A stretch of 64,000 nucleotides of DNA from Nocardia panacis (lineage in GTDB: Bacteria > Actinomycetota > Actinomycetes > Mycobacteriales > Mycobacteriaceae), in NCBI RefSeq assembly GCF_003598715.1, contig NZ_QZFU01000029.1, positions 1 to 64,000 of the forward strand, read 5' to 3'. This document shows positions 8,019 through 15,781 of the stretch, one piece after another. Within the stretch, counting starts at the first letter, position 1; each line of letters starts with the position of its first letter. The translations under genes and the position numbers were made by a program. Under the pieces are notes generated by a model. The model was given only the letters and a program-made list of their open reading frames with translations, was not told the origin of the DNA and did no database searches.

Positions 8019-8083
8019 CGTTCGCACCTCTTCCCGGTCGTTCGAACGGTGTCCAGCGTACTGGGATCGGACGAAATGGGTGG

Positions 8084-9565
8084 TCAGCGTGTTGCGTGCT
8101 GCCGCGCCGCGGCCTGCGTCGGCACGTAGTCGCCCGCGGTGAAAGCTCTTGTCTTCCACCGGTAGAGGACCGTCGCACCCGGCCAGTTGTTGGTGATTCG
8201 ACCGGCCGCGTCGCGGTACCAACTGGTGCAGAAATTCCACGGGGTGTCCTCGAGCCTGCTGCGCAGCCAGTGGTCCCAGCGCTGTTCGGCGTCGGGTCGG
8301 GCGGCCAAGGCCCGGCCGGGTCGGTCGGTCAGGTGTTCGACGACCTGTCGGATGTAGCGGGCCTGCGATTCGAGCATGTAGACGATGGATCCGGAGCCGA
8401 CATTGGTGTTCGGCCCGTACATGAGGAACAGATTGGGAAATTCGGGGACCGAGAGCCCGAGGTAGGCGCGGGCTCCGGAGTCGGCCCAGATATCGGCCAG
8501 TTTCCGTCCGCCCCGGCCGTAGATGTTCATGGGTGCGAGGAATTCGGCGCCTTTGAATCCGGTGCCGTAGATGATGACGTCGACGGGGTGTTCGACACCG
8601 TCCGCGGTCCGGATGCCGTGCGGGGTGACGGCCGCGATGGGAGTGGTCTCGACGTCGACGTTGGGTTGGGTCAGCGCCGGGAAGTAGTCGTTGGAGAACA
8701 GTGCCCGTTTGCAGCCTGCCGCATAGTCGGGTGTCAGCTTGGCGCGCAGCGTCGGATCGGATACCTGTCGGGCGCGATGCCAGTCGGCGAGGGCCACGAC
8801 GGGTGCCTTGATGGCGGGAATGTCGGTGAGCCCCAACGCCATTACCTCGAAGAAGGCCCATACGGCGAAGCGCTCGGCCAGTCGGCTCGGCGGGAAGTGT
8901 TTGAACAGTGTGTGGTGGACGGCCGTGTATTCGGTGTCGGGTTTGGGCAGCACCCAGGCGGCGGTGCGCTGAAACAGCGTCAGGTGGGCCACTTTCGGCT
9001 GGATGCGCGGAAGGTATTGGATCGCACTGGCTCCGGTGCCGATGCACGCGACTCGTTTGCCGGTCAGGTCGATTTCGTGGTTCCAGCGGGCGGAGTGGAA
9101 GGCCGCGCCGGTGAAGGTCTCGATACCGGGCAGATTCGGCATGGCGGGCCGCGACAGCTGGCCGACGGCCGGAATCAGCAGGTCCGCACCGAGATTCGCG
9201 CCGTCGGCGGTGGTGACCCGCCAGCGTCCGGTGTTCTCGTCGAATTCGGCGTCGGTGACCTCGGTGTCGAAGCGTATGAAGCGCGTCAGCTCGTACCGGT
9301 CCGCCACTTCGCGCAGGTACGCGTGGATATCGGCCTGTTCGGAGAATCGGCGCGGCCAATCGGATTTCGGTTCGAACGACCACGAGTACAGCGGTGAGGG
9401 CACATCGCAGGCCGCGCCGGGGTAGGTGTTGTCGCGCCACACGCCGCCGAGGTCGGCGGCGCGCTCCAGGATGATGAAGTTGTCGAACCCGTTGCGGCGC
9501 AATTCCAGCGCCAACCCGAGCCCGGCGAATCCGGCTCCGATGATCAGTAGCGACGGCGAGGTCAT
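8084..9565 (-). CDS. Flavin-dependent monooxygenase, Baeyer-Villiger type
   Basis: A 493-residue class B flavoprotein monooxygenase that uses FAD and NADPH to insert oxygen next to a carbonyl. The FAD-binding motif is IIGAGFAGLG (residues 8-17), followed by LGGVWRDNTYPGAACDVPS. The Baeyer-Villiger fingerprint FxGxxxHxxxW is present as FTGAAFHSARWN. The NADP motif is CIGTGASAIQYLP, and MYGPNTNVGSGS lies in the C-terminal half. Length is normal. No Shine-Dalgarno precedes ATG 9565; a TAGTCT about 8 bases upstream suggests leaderless translation. The substrate is unknown. Confidence 0.9.
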   Translation of the reverse strand: MTSPSLLIIGAGFAGLGLALELRRNGFDNFIILERAADLGGVWRDNTYPGAACDVPSPLYSWSFEPKSDWPRRFSEQADIHAYLREVADRYELTRFIRFDTEVTDAEFDENTGRWRVTTADGANLGADLLIPAVGQLSRPAMPNLPGIETFTGAAFHSARWNHEIDLTGKRVACIGTGASAIQYLPRIQPKVAHLTLFQRTAAWVLPKPDTEYTAVHHTLFKHFPPSRLAERFAVWAFFEVMALGLTDIPAIKAPVVALADWHRARQVSDPTLRAKLTPDYAAGCKRALFSNDYFPALTQPNVDVETTPIAAVTPHGIRTADGVEHPVDVIIYGTGFKGAEFLAPMNIYGRGGRKLADIWADSGARAYLGLSVPEFPNLFLMYGPNTNVGSGSIVYMLESQARYIRQVVEHLTDRPGRALAARPDAEQRWDHWLRSRLEDTPWNFCTSWYRDAAGRITNNWPGATVLYRWKTRAFTAGDYVPTQAAARQHATR

Positions 9566-9727
9566 CGGCCAAGACTACGGCGAACATACGCAGGTCAGGA
9601 GAGGTAACCGGCCACCGGATCAATATTTTCGGCCAGGTTGGTCGGAGTCGGATTCGTCGGGAAGCCCGCCTGCGGGTCGGCGTGCGAGGTGACGCGGCGG
9701 CTCATCGCCGTCCACGACCGACGGTGC

Positions 9728-9761
9728 GCGGATCCGGATCGTCCGAACGATCCGGATCCGC
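9728..9761 (-). terminator. Perfect 15-bp hairpin after the acyl-CoA ligase gene
   Basis: GCGGATCCGGATCGT (9728-9742) is perfectly complementary to ACGATCCGGATCCGC (9747-9761) around a 4-base loop. It sits just past the stop of the minus-strand ligase gene (9768). There is no T tract, which is common for actinobacterial terminators. Confidence 0.75.
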
Positions 9762-9767
9762 TGAAGT

Positions 9768-11405
9768 TCAGTCCAGCTTGGTGACCGTCAGCTCACCTTC
9801 GGCGTACGCGGAGCGCAGCCGCTTCTTGTCGAATTTGCCGACGCTGGTCTTGGGGACCTCTTCGATGAAGGTCCAGCGTTCGGGCAGTTGCCATTTCGCG
9901 AAGCTGCTCGCGAGGTATTCGCGCAGGTCCTCGGGTTTGGCCGTCGCGCCTTCGGCCAGCACGATGGCCACCAGCGGGCGCTCGTCCCATTTCTCGTCGG
10001 GCACGCCGATGACGGCGGCCTCGGCCACCGCCGGATGCCCCATGACCGCGTTCTCGAGATCCACCGAGGAGATCCACTCGCCGCCGGACTTGATCACATC
10101 CTTGGAGCGATCGACCAGGGTGAGATAGCCATTGGGGCTGATCTTGCCGACATCGCCGGTGCGCAGCCAGCCGTCGTCGAATTTGTCCGGGTCGACCTGC
10201 GTGCCGTCGGGGGAGTAGTAGGAGCCGGTGATCCACGGGCCGCGAACTTCCAACTCGCCCAAGCCGACTCCGTCATTGGCGACGACGCTGCCGTCGTCGG
10301 CGACCAGCCTGGCCTGCACGCCTGCCGGGAAGCGGCCCTGCGTGAACCGGTAGGCCCACTCGTCATCCTCGGAAAGTCCGGCGGGCGGATGCGAGACGCT
10401 GCCGAGCGGGGAGGTTTCGGTCATACCCCAGGCGTGCACGACGCGCACACCGTGCTCCTCCTGGAAGGCGCGCATCATGGCGGGCGGTACGGCGGCACCG
10501 CCGACGACCACCATCCGCAGATGGGTGAGATCCTGGGGCTTCGCGGCGAGGGCGGCCAGCACGCCGCCCCAGATGGTGGGCACGGCGGCGGCGAAGGTGG
10601 GTTTCTGGTCGGCCATGGCCGCGAGCAGCGGGTCCGGCTGCAGGAAGCGGTCGGGCATCAGCAGATTCGCGCCCGCCATGAGCGCCGCGTAGGGCAGGCC
10701 CCAGGCATTGGCGTGGAAGAGGGGGACGATGGTCAGGATGGTGTCGCTGTTGTAGAGGCCCATGCCGTTGGGGCTGGTGACCTGCATGGCGTGCAGCCAG
10801 TTGGAGCGGTGCGAGTAGACGACGCCTTTGGGGTCGCCGGTGGTGCCGGAGGTGTAGCACATGGCGGCGGCGGACTTCTCGTCGATGACGGGGAAGTCGA
10901 AGTTGTCGGACTCGGCGGCGATCAGGTCGGCGTAGGCATGCACCTGGACGCCTTCCGGCGCGGTGAGCGCGGCGGGGTCGCCATTGACCACGATCACATG
11001 GCGCACGGTCGTCATGCGCGGCAGTTGCGGGGCGAGCAGCGGGAGCAGCGATCCGTCGACCAGGATCACCTGGTCCTCGGCGTGGTTGGCGACGTAGACG
11101 AGCTGATCCGGGAACAGGCGGATATTGAGCGCGTGCAGGACCGCGCCCATCGCGGGCACGGCGATGTAGGCGACGAGGTGCTCGTTGTTGTTCCACATGA
11201 AGGTGGCCACTCGGTCGCCGATGCCGATGTCGAGGCGGCGCAGGGCGTTGGCCAGCCTGCCCGCGTCGGCTCCGACCTCGCGGTAGGTCATGGTGCGCAC
11301 GCCGTCACCGGTCCAGGTCGAGACGGTGGCATCGCCGACGAACGTGGATGCGTAGCGCAGCAATGTGGCGAGCGATAGCTGCTCGTCCTGCATGGTGCTC
11401 AACAT
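9768..11405 (-). CDS. Fatty-acid-CoA ligase (ANL superfamily, FadD-like)
   Basis: A 545-residue acyl-activating enzyme that makes acyl-CoA from a carboxylic acid, ATP and CoA. P-loop YTSGTTGDPKGVVYSH (about 185-200), A5-like WGMTETSPLGSV, hinge region TGDVGKISPNGYLTLVDRSK, then DVIKSGGEWISS, and the catalytic lysine in TSVGKFDKKRLR. The start is ATG 11405 with AAAGGAG about 8 bases upstream, rather than the TTG two codons earlier. The whole-length similarity is to the medium/long-chain FadD group. There is no carrier-protein or polyketide partner next to it, so a role in fatty-acid degradation or lipid supply is most likely. Confidence 0.88.
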   Translation of the reverse strand: MLSTMQDEQLSLATLLRYASTFVGDATVSTWTGDGVRTMTYREVGADAGRLANALRRLDIGIGDRVATFMWNNNEHLVAYIAVPAMGAVLHALNIRLFPDQLVYVANHAEDQVILVDGSLLPLLAPQLPRMTTVRHVIVVNGDPAALTAPEGVQVHAYADLIAAESDNFDFPVIDEKSAAAMCYTSGTTGDPKGVVYSHRSNWLHAMQVTSPNGMGLYNSDTILTIVPLFHANAWGLPYAALMAGANLLMPDRFLQPDPLLAAMADQKPTFAAAVPTIWGGVLAALAAKPQDLTHLRMVVVGGAAVPPAMMRAFQEEHGVRVVHAWGMTETSPLGSVSHPPAGLSEDDEWAYRFTQGRFPAGVQARLVADDGSVVANDGVGLGELEVRGPWITGSYYSPDGTQVDPDKFDDGWLRTGDVGKISPNGYLTLVDRSKDVIKSGGEWISSVDLENAVMGHPAVAEAAVIGVPDEKWDERPLVAIVLAEGATAKPEDLREYLASSFAKWQLPERWTFIEEVPKTSVGKFDKKRLRSAYAEGELTVTKLD

Positions 11406-11801
11406 CGCCAAACTCCTTTGTTAAACGGTGGCTTTCGCGGAGGAGGCCGCGCCGGGCACGCGGCCCGGCGCGGCGGCCGCTTGTGCTCTGTGCCGCGAGG
11501 CGATGCGGGCATCGACCAACTGGGAGTGCGGCGCGGAGGCGAGGAGCGGAATGGACGGCATCGTTCACCACGTGTCGATCGTCGGCGGGATCGGTGTCGG
11601 TGTGGTGCGCGTCGCGCATGACAAACCCGCATATGGGCCGGGTCGTAGCATGGTCCGCATCACATCGGCGATGCTACCCAACGGTGGCGGGTAGGGATAT
11701 TCCTACGGCGAATCCGCCTTAACTTTGCCGGTGTCGCCCGGCCGGCGGGCGGGTGCCATCAGTTGGCTGTCCGATCGGGGCGAATCGGTCGTGTACATGC
11801 G
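11406..11801. other. Gene-free stretch
   Basis: About 400 bp upstream of the acyl-CoA ligase. The open frames here are short, Arg-rich and mutually overlapping, with no recognisable protein. It contains the ligase ribosome-binding site (around 11414-11420) and presumably its promoter, but no clear -35/-10 pair was found. Confidence 0.5.
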
Positions 11802-11836
11802 AAAACCCGGCGCGGCCGAGGCGGCGCGCGCCGGGT
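11802..11836 (-). terminator. Rho-independent terminator of the SCO5389-family gene
   Basis: On the minus strand, ACCCGGCGCG (11827-11836 region) pairs with CGCGCCGGGT (11805-11814 region) and is followed by TTTT. It begins 12 bases past the TGA of the gene at 11848-12240. A classic hairpin plus short T run. Confidence 0.75.
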
Positions 11837-11847
11837 GCGGGACCGAC

Positions 11848-12240
11848 TCAGCAGTTGCGCAATTCCGGGCTCTGATTCAGCAACTGCGCGCGGGTGCCGA
11901 TGAAGGTGCTGTAGGTATCCCCGCCGACGGCCGCGAGCGGGAAGGCCGCCACCCGGTGGCAGTTCTGGAAGGCCAGCTTCACCCCGAAGTGGCGCTCCAG
12001 TCCGCCGCGGATGGCGTCGGAGGCCATGGCCCGCAGCAGTTGTCCGCGGGCCACCTCGTCCGGCGGCGGCACCACATTGTCGGCGAATTCGGCCGTGCCG
12101 GATCGCAGGTCGCCTGCTACCCGGCTGACCACCTCGTAGGCGTAGGGCAGCGAGTTGCGGACGCACTCGACGAATTCGGCGTCGTCCACCTCACCGCGCT
12201 CGGCGCGTTCCAATAGTGCGGCGGGAACATCGAGGGACAT
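11848..12240 (-). CDS. SCO5389 family protein (function unknown)
   Basis: A 130-residue protein matching from memory the conserved actinobacterial family named after SCO5389 of Streptomyces. Diagnostic stretches are AEFADNVVPPPDEVARGQLL, then RAMASDAIRGGLERHFGVKL and FQNCHRVAAFPL, ending in NQSPELRNC. No enzyme motif is known. Three conserved-looking features are the CHRV segment, the VPPPDE turn and the C-terminal Cys. ATG 12240 has AGAGGAG upstream. The gene stands alone, with its own terminator and a palindrome in its promoter. Confidence 0.8.
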   Translation of the reverse strand: MSLDVPAALLERAERGEVDDAEFVECVRNSLPYAYEVVSRVAGDLRSGTAEFADNVVPPPDEVARGQLLRAMASDAIRGGLERHFGVKLAFQNCHRVAAFPLAAVGGDTYSTFIGTRAQLLNQSPELRNC

Positions 12241-12307
12241 ATGCGCGCTCCTCTGATCAGGGTCGGTGACAGATGGTCGATTACTGAAACGAAGCCCCTC
12301 AATCTTA

Positions 12308-12320
12308 AACGATATTCGTT
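12308..12320 (-). promoter_or_regulatory. Palindrome overlapping a TTGACA in the promoter of the SCO5389-family gene
   Basis: On the minus strand TTGACA is immediately followed by AACGAATATCGTT (shared bases), a palindrome with arms AACGA/TCGTT. It lies about 70 bp upstream of ATG 12240 and abuts the nitronate monooxygenase stop. It could be a promoter with an operator. The -10 spacing is not standard, so this is tentative. Confidence 0.4.
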
Positions 12321-12321
12321 G

Positions 12322-13368
12322 TCAACAACCCTGAATCGGCCCCGAAAGTGCGGTGCCCAGTGCGGTTTTCGCGGCGGCGGCCAGTGCGGCGACCAGTTCG
12401 CCTGCCGGTAGCTCGCAGGTCACCGAATGTGCTTGACCTGCCCATAGATTCACCGCGTCCGGATTGCCCGCCGCGCGTGCGGCGGCCCGCAGCGGCGCTG
12501 TCGCGTAATGGATTTCGGGATAGGCGGCGGGCGCGTCGGCGCTGTGGTCGTCCATGAATCGATTCCGCAATCCGCGCGCGCGCCTGCCGGTGAAGGCGCG
12601 GGTCAACATGGTCGGGGTCGCCGCGCCGAGCGCGGCGCGGTGCACCGGGTTGGTGCCGGCCTCCGGACAGCGCAGGAAGGCGGTGCCCACCTGGGCGGCC
12701 CGCGCGCCGAGTGCGAGCGCGGCGGCGATGGCCGCTCCGGTGCTGAGTCCACCCGCCGCCACCAGCGGCAGATCCGTTGCGGCGCGCAGGAGTTGGAGCA
12801 GGGTGAGCAGGGTCGGCGGATCGACCGCATCGTCGGCGCCGCGGTCGACGAAGCTCGCGCGATGCCCGCCCGCCTCCGCGCCCTGGGCGATCAGTGCGTC
12901 CGCGCCCGCCGCCGCGGCCCGGCGCGCCTCGTCGACGGAGGTGACCGTCACCCAGAATTCGGTGCCGACCGCGTGCAGTCGCGCCACCTCCTCGGCGGTC
13001 GGACAGCCGAAGGCGCAGGTCACCACCGCGACCGGCGCGGCGACCAGCAGATCCAGTTTGGCGGCCCAGTCGTCGGTGTCGAATTTCGGTGTGCCGACTT
13101 CGAATTCGCGGCTCAATCGAGCCACGTAGGGGGTGTAGTCGGCCGGGTCGGTCGGGGTGCCGGGTGCGAAGAGATTGACGCCGAACGGGCCGTCGGTCAG
13201 CGTGCGGGTGGCCGCGATCCGGGTGGCGGTGGCCTCGGCGGAGAGATATCCGGCGGCGAGCGTGCCGAATCCGCCCGCCGCGGTCACGGCGGCGGTGAGT
13301 TCGGGTGTGGAAGGGCCGCCCGCCATCGGGGCGAGAACGATCGGGACGCGCAAATGGTCGAGGAGCAT
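12322..13368 (-). CDS. Nitronate monooxygenase family flavoprotein
   Basis: About 348 residues from ATG 13368. An FMN-binding TIM-barrel of the NMO (formerly 2-nitropropane dioxygenase) family, which oxidises alkyl nitronates. The N-terminal strand is VPIVLAPMAGGPSTPEL. The signature QGAEAGGHRASF (AEAGGH block with the catalytic His region) is present, as are VAAGGLSTGAAIAAALALGA and AQVGTAFLRCPE, the phosphate-binding part. The open frame extends to 13446, but the extra 26 residues are polar and unlike the family. Class I-like members are detoxifying enzymes for propionate-3-nitronate. Confidence 0.87.
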   Translation of the reverse strand: MLLDHLRVPIVLAPMAGGPSTPELTAAVTAAGGFGTLAAGYLSAEATATRIAATRTLTDGPFGVNLFAPGTPTDPADYTPYVARLSREFEVGTPKFDTDDWAAKLDLLVAAPVAVVTCAFGCPTAEEVARLHAVGTEFWVTVTSVDEARRAAAAGADALIAQGAEAGGHRASFVDRGADDAVDPPTLLTLLQLLRAATDLPLVAAGGLSTGAAIAAALALGARAAQVGTAFLRCPEAGTNPVHRAALGAATPTMLTRAFTGRRARGLRNRFMDDHSADAPAAYPEIHYATAPLRAAARAAGNPDAVNLWAGQAHSVTCELPAGELVAALAAAAKTALGTALSGPIQGC

Positions 13369-13532
13369 GGGTTCAGTCTCGTCCGAACGGGCCTGTGATC
13401 CCGCTCTCACCTGCGTCGTTTTCCTCGAAGGTTGCGGAATGGTCACGGCGGGGTAGAGTTCCCGTCACGACGGATGCCGAATCGTTATATCGACCGACAT
13501 CGCAGCCTGTTACCCGACGCTAGGACAGAGCT

Positions 13533-14393
13533 TTGCCGCAGCACCGAGTAGGACCCAGTTCCGTGACCGTCGCGAGCCTTCTCGGCGAGGGCGCGGCGGG
13601 TTGCCAGGCCGCAGCGCCGCGCCCGACGCGGCACCGCGCCGAGGTCGCCACCGCGGGCCGGGTGCGCTTGGTCGCCAGTGTCGCGGTCGCCACCGGCGCG
13701 CTGGTCGGCACCGCCACTCAAATGGCCGCCGCCGCTCCGACGCTGCCGGGCGCGCAGCATGTCGACAAGGCGGGCGCCATCAAACTCCAGACCAAGGTCG
13801 ACCAGGTGGTGCAAACCACCCCCGCCGCCGCGCCGGTCGCCCAGGTCGCCGAAGAGGTGTCGCAGGCGCCCGCCCCGGCCCCGGTGGCCGCGCCGTTCGG
13901 CTTGCAGAATCTGCCGCCCGAGGTGGCCGGTCCGCTCGCGCAGGCCGAAGAGGTCATCAAGGGGCTGCAGCGTCAGATGGCTCCGCAGCAGGCGGTGCGC
14001 CCGGTCGCGGGGGAGATCAGCTCCGGATTCGGTTCGCGCTGGGGCGAATTCCACTACGGCCTGGATTTCGCCGATCAGATCGGCGCCCCGATTCACTCCG
14101 TCAGCGGTGGCACGGTCATCGAGGCGGGTCCGGCTTCCGGCTTCGGTCTTTGGGTGCGTATCGCCCAAGATGACGGCACCACAGCGGTTTACGGCCATGT
14201 GAACGAGTTCTTCGTCCATCAGGGTCAGCGGGTCAATACCGGCGATGTCATTGCGACGGTGGGTAATCGGGGCAATTCCACGGGTCCGCACTTGCACCTG
14301 GAGATCTGGGATGCCGCCGGCGCCAAGATCGACCCCTATCCGTGGCTGGCCGCGAAGGGTGTTCCGATGCAATGGGGTCCGTCGCAGCACTGA
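13533..14393 (+). CDS. Secreted M23 (LytM-type) peptidase
   Basis: A 286-residue cell-wall peptidase with a TTG start at 13533. After a basic N terminus, a hydrophobic stretch (RLVASVAVATGALVGTATQM) ends in AAAAAP, a signal peptide or anchor. A Pro/Ala-rich spacer and a short helix (EEVIKGLQRQM) precede the M23 domain (about 160-280). Zinc ligands are visible as His in FHYGLDFAD with Asp, and the last HxH in GPHLHLEIWD. It most likely cleaves peptidoglycan cross-bridges, or activates an amidase outside the membrane. The start is uncertain, since no in-frame ATG precedes the export signal. Confidence 0.85.
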   Translation: MPQHRVGPSSVTVASLLGEGAAGCQAAAPRPTRHRAEVATAGRVRLVASVAVATGALVGTATQMAAAAPTLPGAQHVDKAGAIKLQTKVDQVVQTTPAAAPVAQVAEEVSQAPAPAPVAAPFGLQNLPPEVAGPLAQAEEVIKGLQRQMAPQQAVRPVAGEISSGFGSRWGEFHYGLDFADQIGAPIHSVSGGTVIEAGPASGFGLWVRIAQDDGTTAVYGHVNEFFVHQGQRVNTGDVIATVGNRGNSTGPHLHLEIWDAAGAKIDPYPWLAAKGVPMQWGPSQH

Positions 14394-14433
14394 TCCCCCA
14401 CGCAACGACCTATCGGTCGTTAGGCTCAGGCAG

Positions 14434-15417
14434 GTGACCGAGCTGGGCGATATATTCGAGGCTGGATCACCGCACGGGCGTGCCTATGCCGTGCTGGTGC
14501 ACCATCCGCGATCGAGTTTGACCGAAATCGCGCAGTATCTGGGCGTTTCCACCGAGACGGCTGCGGCGAGTCTCGACGTGCTCGTCGAGCTGCAAGCGGC
14601 CGTGCGCATCGGCACCCCCGAGGGCGCGGCGGTATGGGATGCGCATGCACCGGAATCGCTGTCCGAAGCCGAGGCCCGGCGCAGACAGTATGAGATCAAC
14701 CAAATGCACACGGCGGCAGCACGTCTCAGCGAGACGTTCCGCTCGGTGCGGCGGTCTCCGCGCAGCAGTGGCGCGGTGGTTCCGGTCTTCGAACGCCTCG
14801 AGATGCTGGCCGATTTCGAAGAGATGCAGACGGCTGCGCGCAGCACCGTCAAGCTGATCGAACGGGGACCCTATCTGAGCGATCTGGAGCGGGAGCGACA
14901 ACTGTTCCTGCTCAAGCGATCTCGGCTCGGATCGGGTATCAGGTACCAAACCCTCTACCAGGACACGATTTATCAGGACGCCGAGCGATTGCGGCACGCG
15001 TTGGCGACCAATGCCAGTGGGGCGCAGGCGCGTACGTTGCCGGAGCCGCCGTTCAAACTGATCATCAGCGATGACGAGCGGGCCAGTCTGGTGCTGCACG
15101 TGGACGAACGTCGTCCCGATCCCATGGGTCTGCGCATCATGGGTTCCTCGGCGTTGGATCTGCTGGTGAAGACCTTCGATGTGCTGTGGTCGCTGGCCGC
15201 GCCGATTTCGGTGAATCCCACCGCCGAGGCGCTCGACGAGCGGGATCGGGCCATCCTCACCCTGATGGGTTTGGGGGCCACCGACGACACCATCGCGCGT
15301 CGGCTGGGTATGTCGCGGCGCACTGTGGTGCGGCGCACTGCGCGGCTGTTGGAGCGGTTGGGGGCCAGCACCCGTTTTCAGGCGGGGGTGCAGGCGACGC
15401 GGCGCGGTTGGCTGTAG
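14434..15417 (+). CDS. LuxR-type transcriptional regulator upstream of the NRPS locus
   Basis: A 327-residue regulator starting at GTG 14434. The N terminus has a TrmB-like winged helix (SLTEIAQYLGVSTETAAASL, residues 28-47). The middle part resembles effector or phospholipase-D-like domains of such regulators. The C terminus is a LuxR-type HTH (DERDRAILTLMGLGATDDTI, then ARRLGMSRRTVVRRTARLLE). Proteins of this layout are frequent cluster-linked regulators in actinomycetes. It is co-directional with and 364 bp upstream of the first NRPS gene, which makes it the best candidate for a pathway-specific activator. Confidence 0.85.
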   Translation: MTELGDIFEAGSPHGRAYAVLVHHPRSSLTEIAQYLGVSTETAAASLDVLVELQAAVRIGTPEGAAVWDAHAPESLSEAEARRRQYEINQMHTAAARLSETFRSVRRSPRSSGAVVPVFERLEMLADFEEMQTAARSTVKLIERGPYLSDLERERQLFLLKRSRLGSGIRYQTLYQDTIYQDAERLRHALATNASGAQARTLPEPPFKLIISDDERASLVLHVDERRPDPMGLRIMGSSALDLLVKTFDVLWSLAAPISVNPTAEALDERDRAILTLMGLGATDDTIARRLGMSRRTVVRRTARLLERLGASTRFQAGVQATRRGWL

Positions 15418-15781
15418 TCCGCGGCGAGAACCGAAACCGAAGCGAGGACCGAACGGACTGTTGCTGGGCGGAACCACTATTCGACCTTGTCATAGCCTCT
15501 CGGCATGAAAGGTGATGCGGCGCAGCGGGCGCCCGCGTAACATACCGTCGACACTGTTCGATGCACCTGAAGCCGGGTGGCATGCGCGCGGGGGGCCTCC
15601 CCTACCGATTAGTAGGAAGGATGTGGATGCGTCGCGCCGCCCACCTACACTGTGTAATTGCTCGGACCGCGCGGCCACTTCGGCACGACAGAACGCCGAT
15701 GCCCTTTTCGGAGCTTTGGAGGGGGTCTGACGTTGCGTTGGCCGTGCATCCCGGTTCGATGCGAGAGGTGAATGTTTTCGA
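15418..15781 (+). promoter_or_regulatory. Leader region of the NRPS locus
   Basis: 364 bp without a gene. It contains an inverted repeat CCTAC-cgatta-GTAGG (15601-15616) and, about 30 bp later, TACACT (near 15651) that could be a -10 box. The NRPS1 start has only a weak GAGAGGTG at a long spacing of about 13 bases. I infer that the NRPS1 promoter and a regulator site are here. Confidence 0.45.
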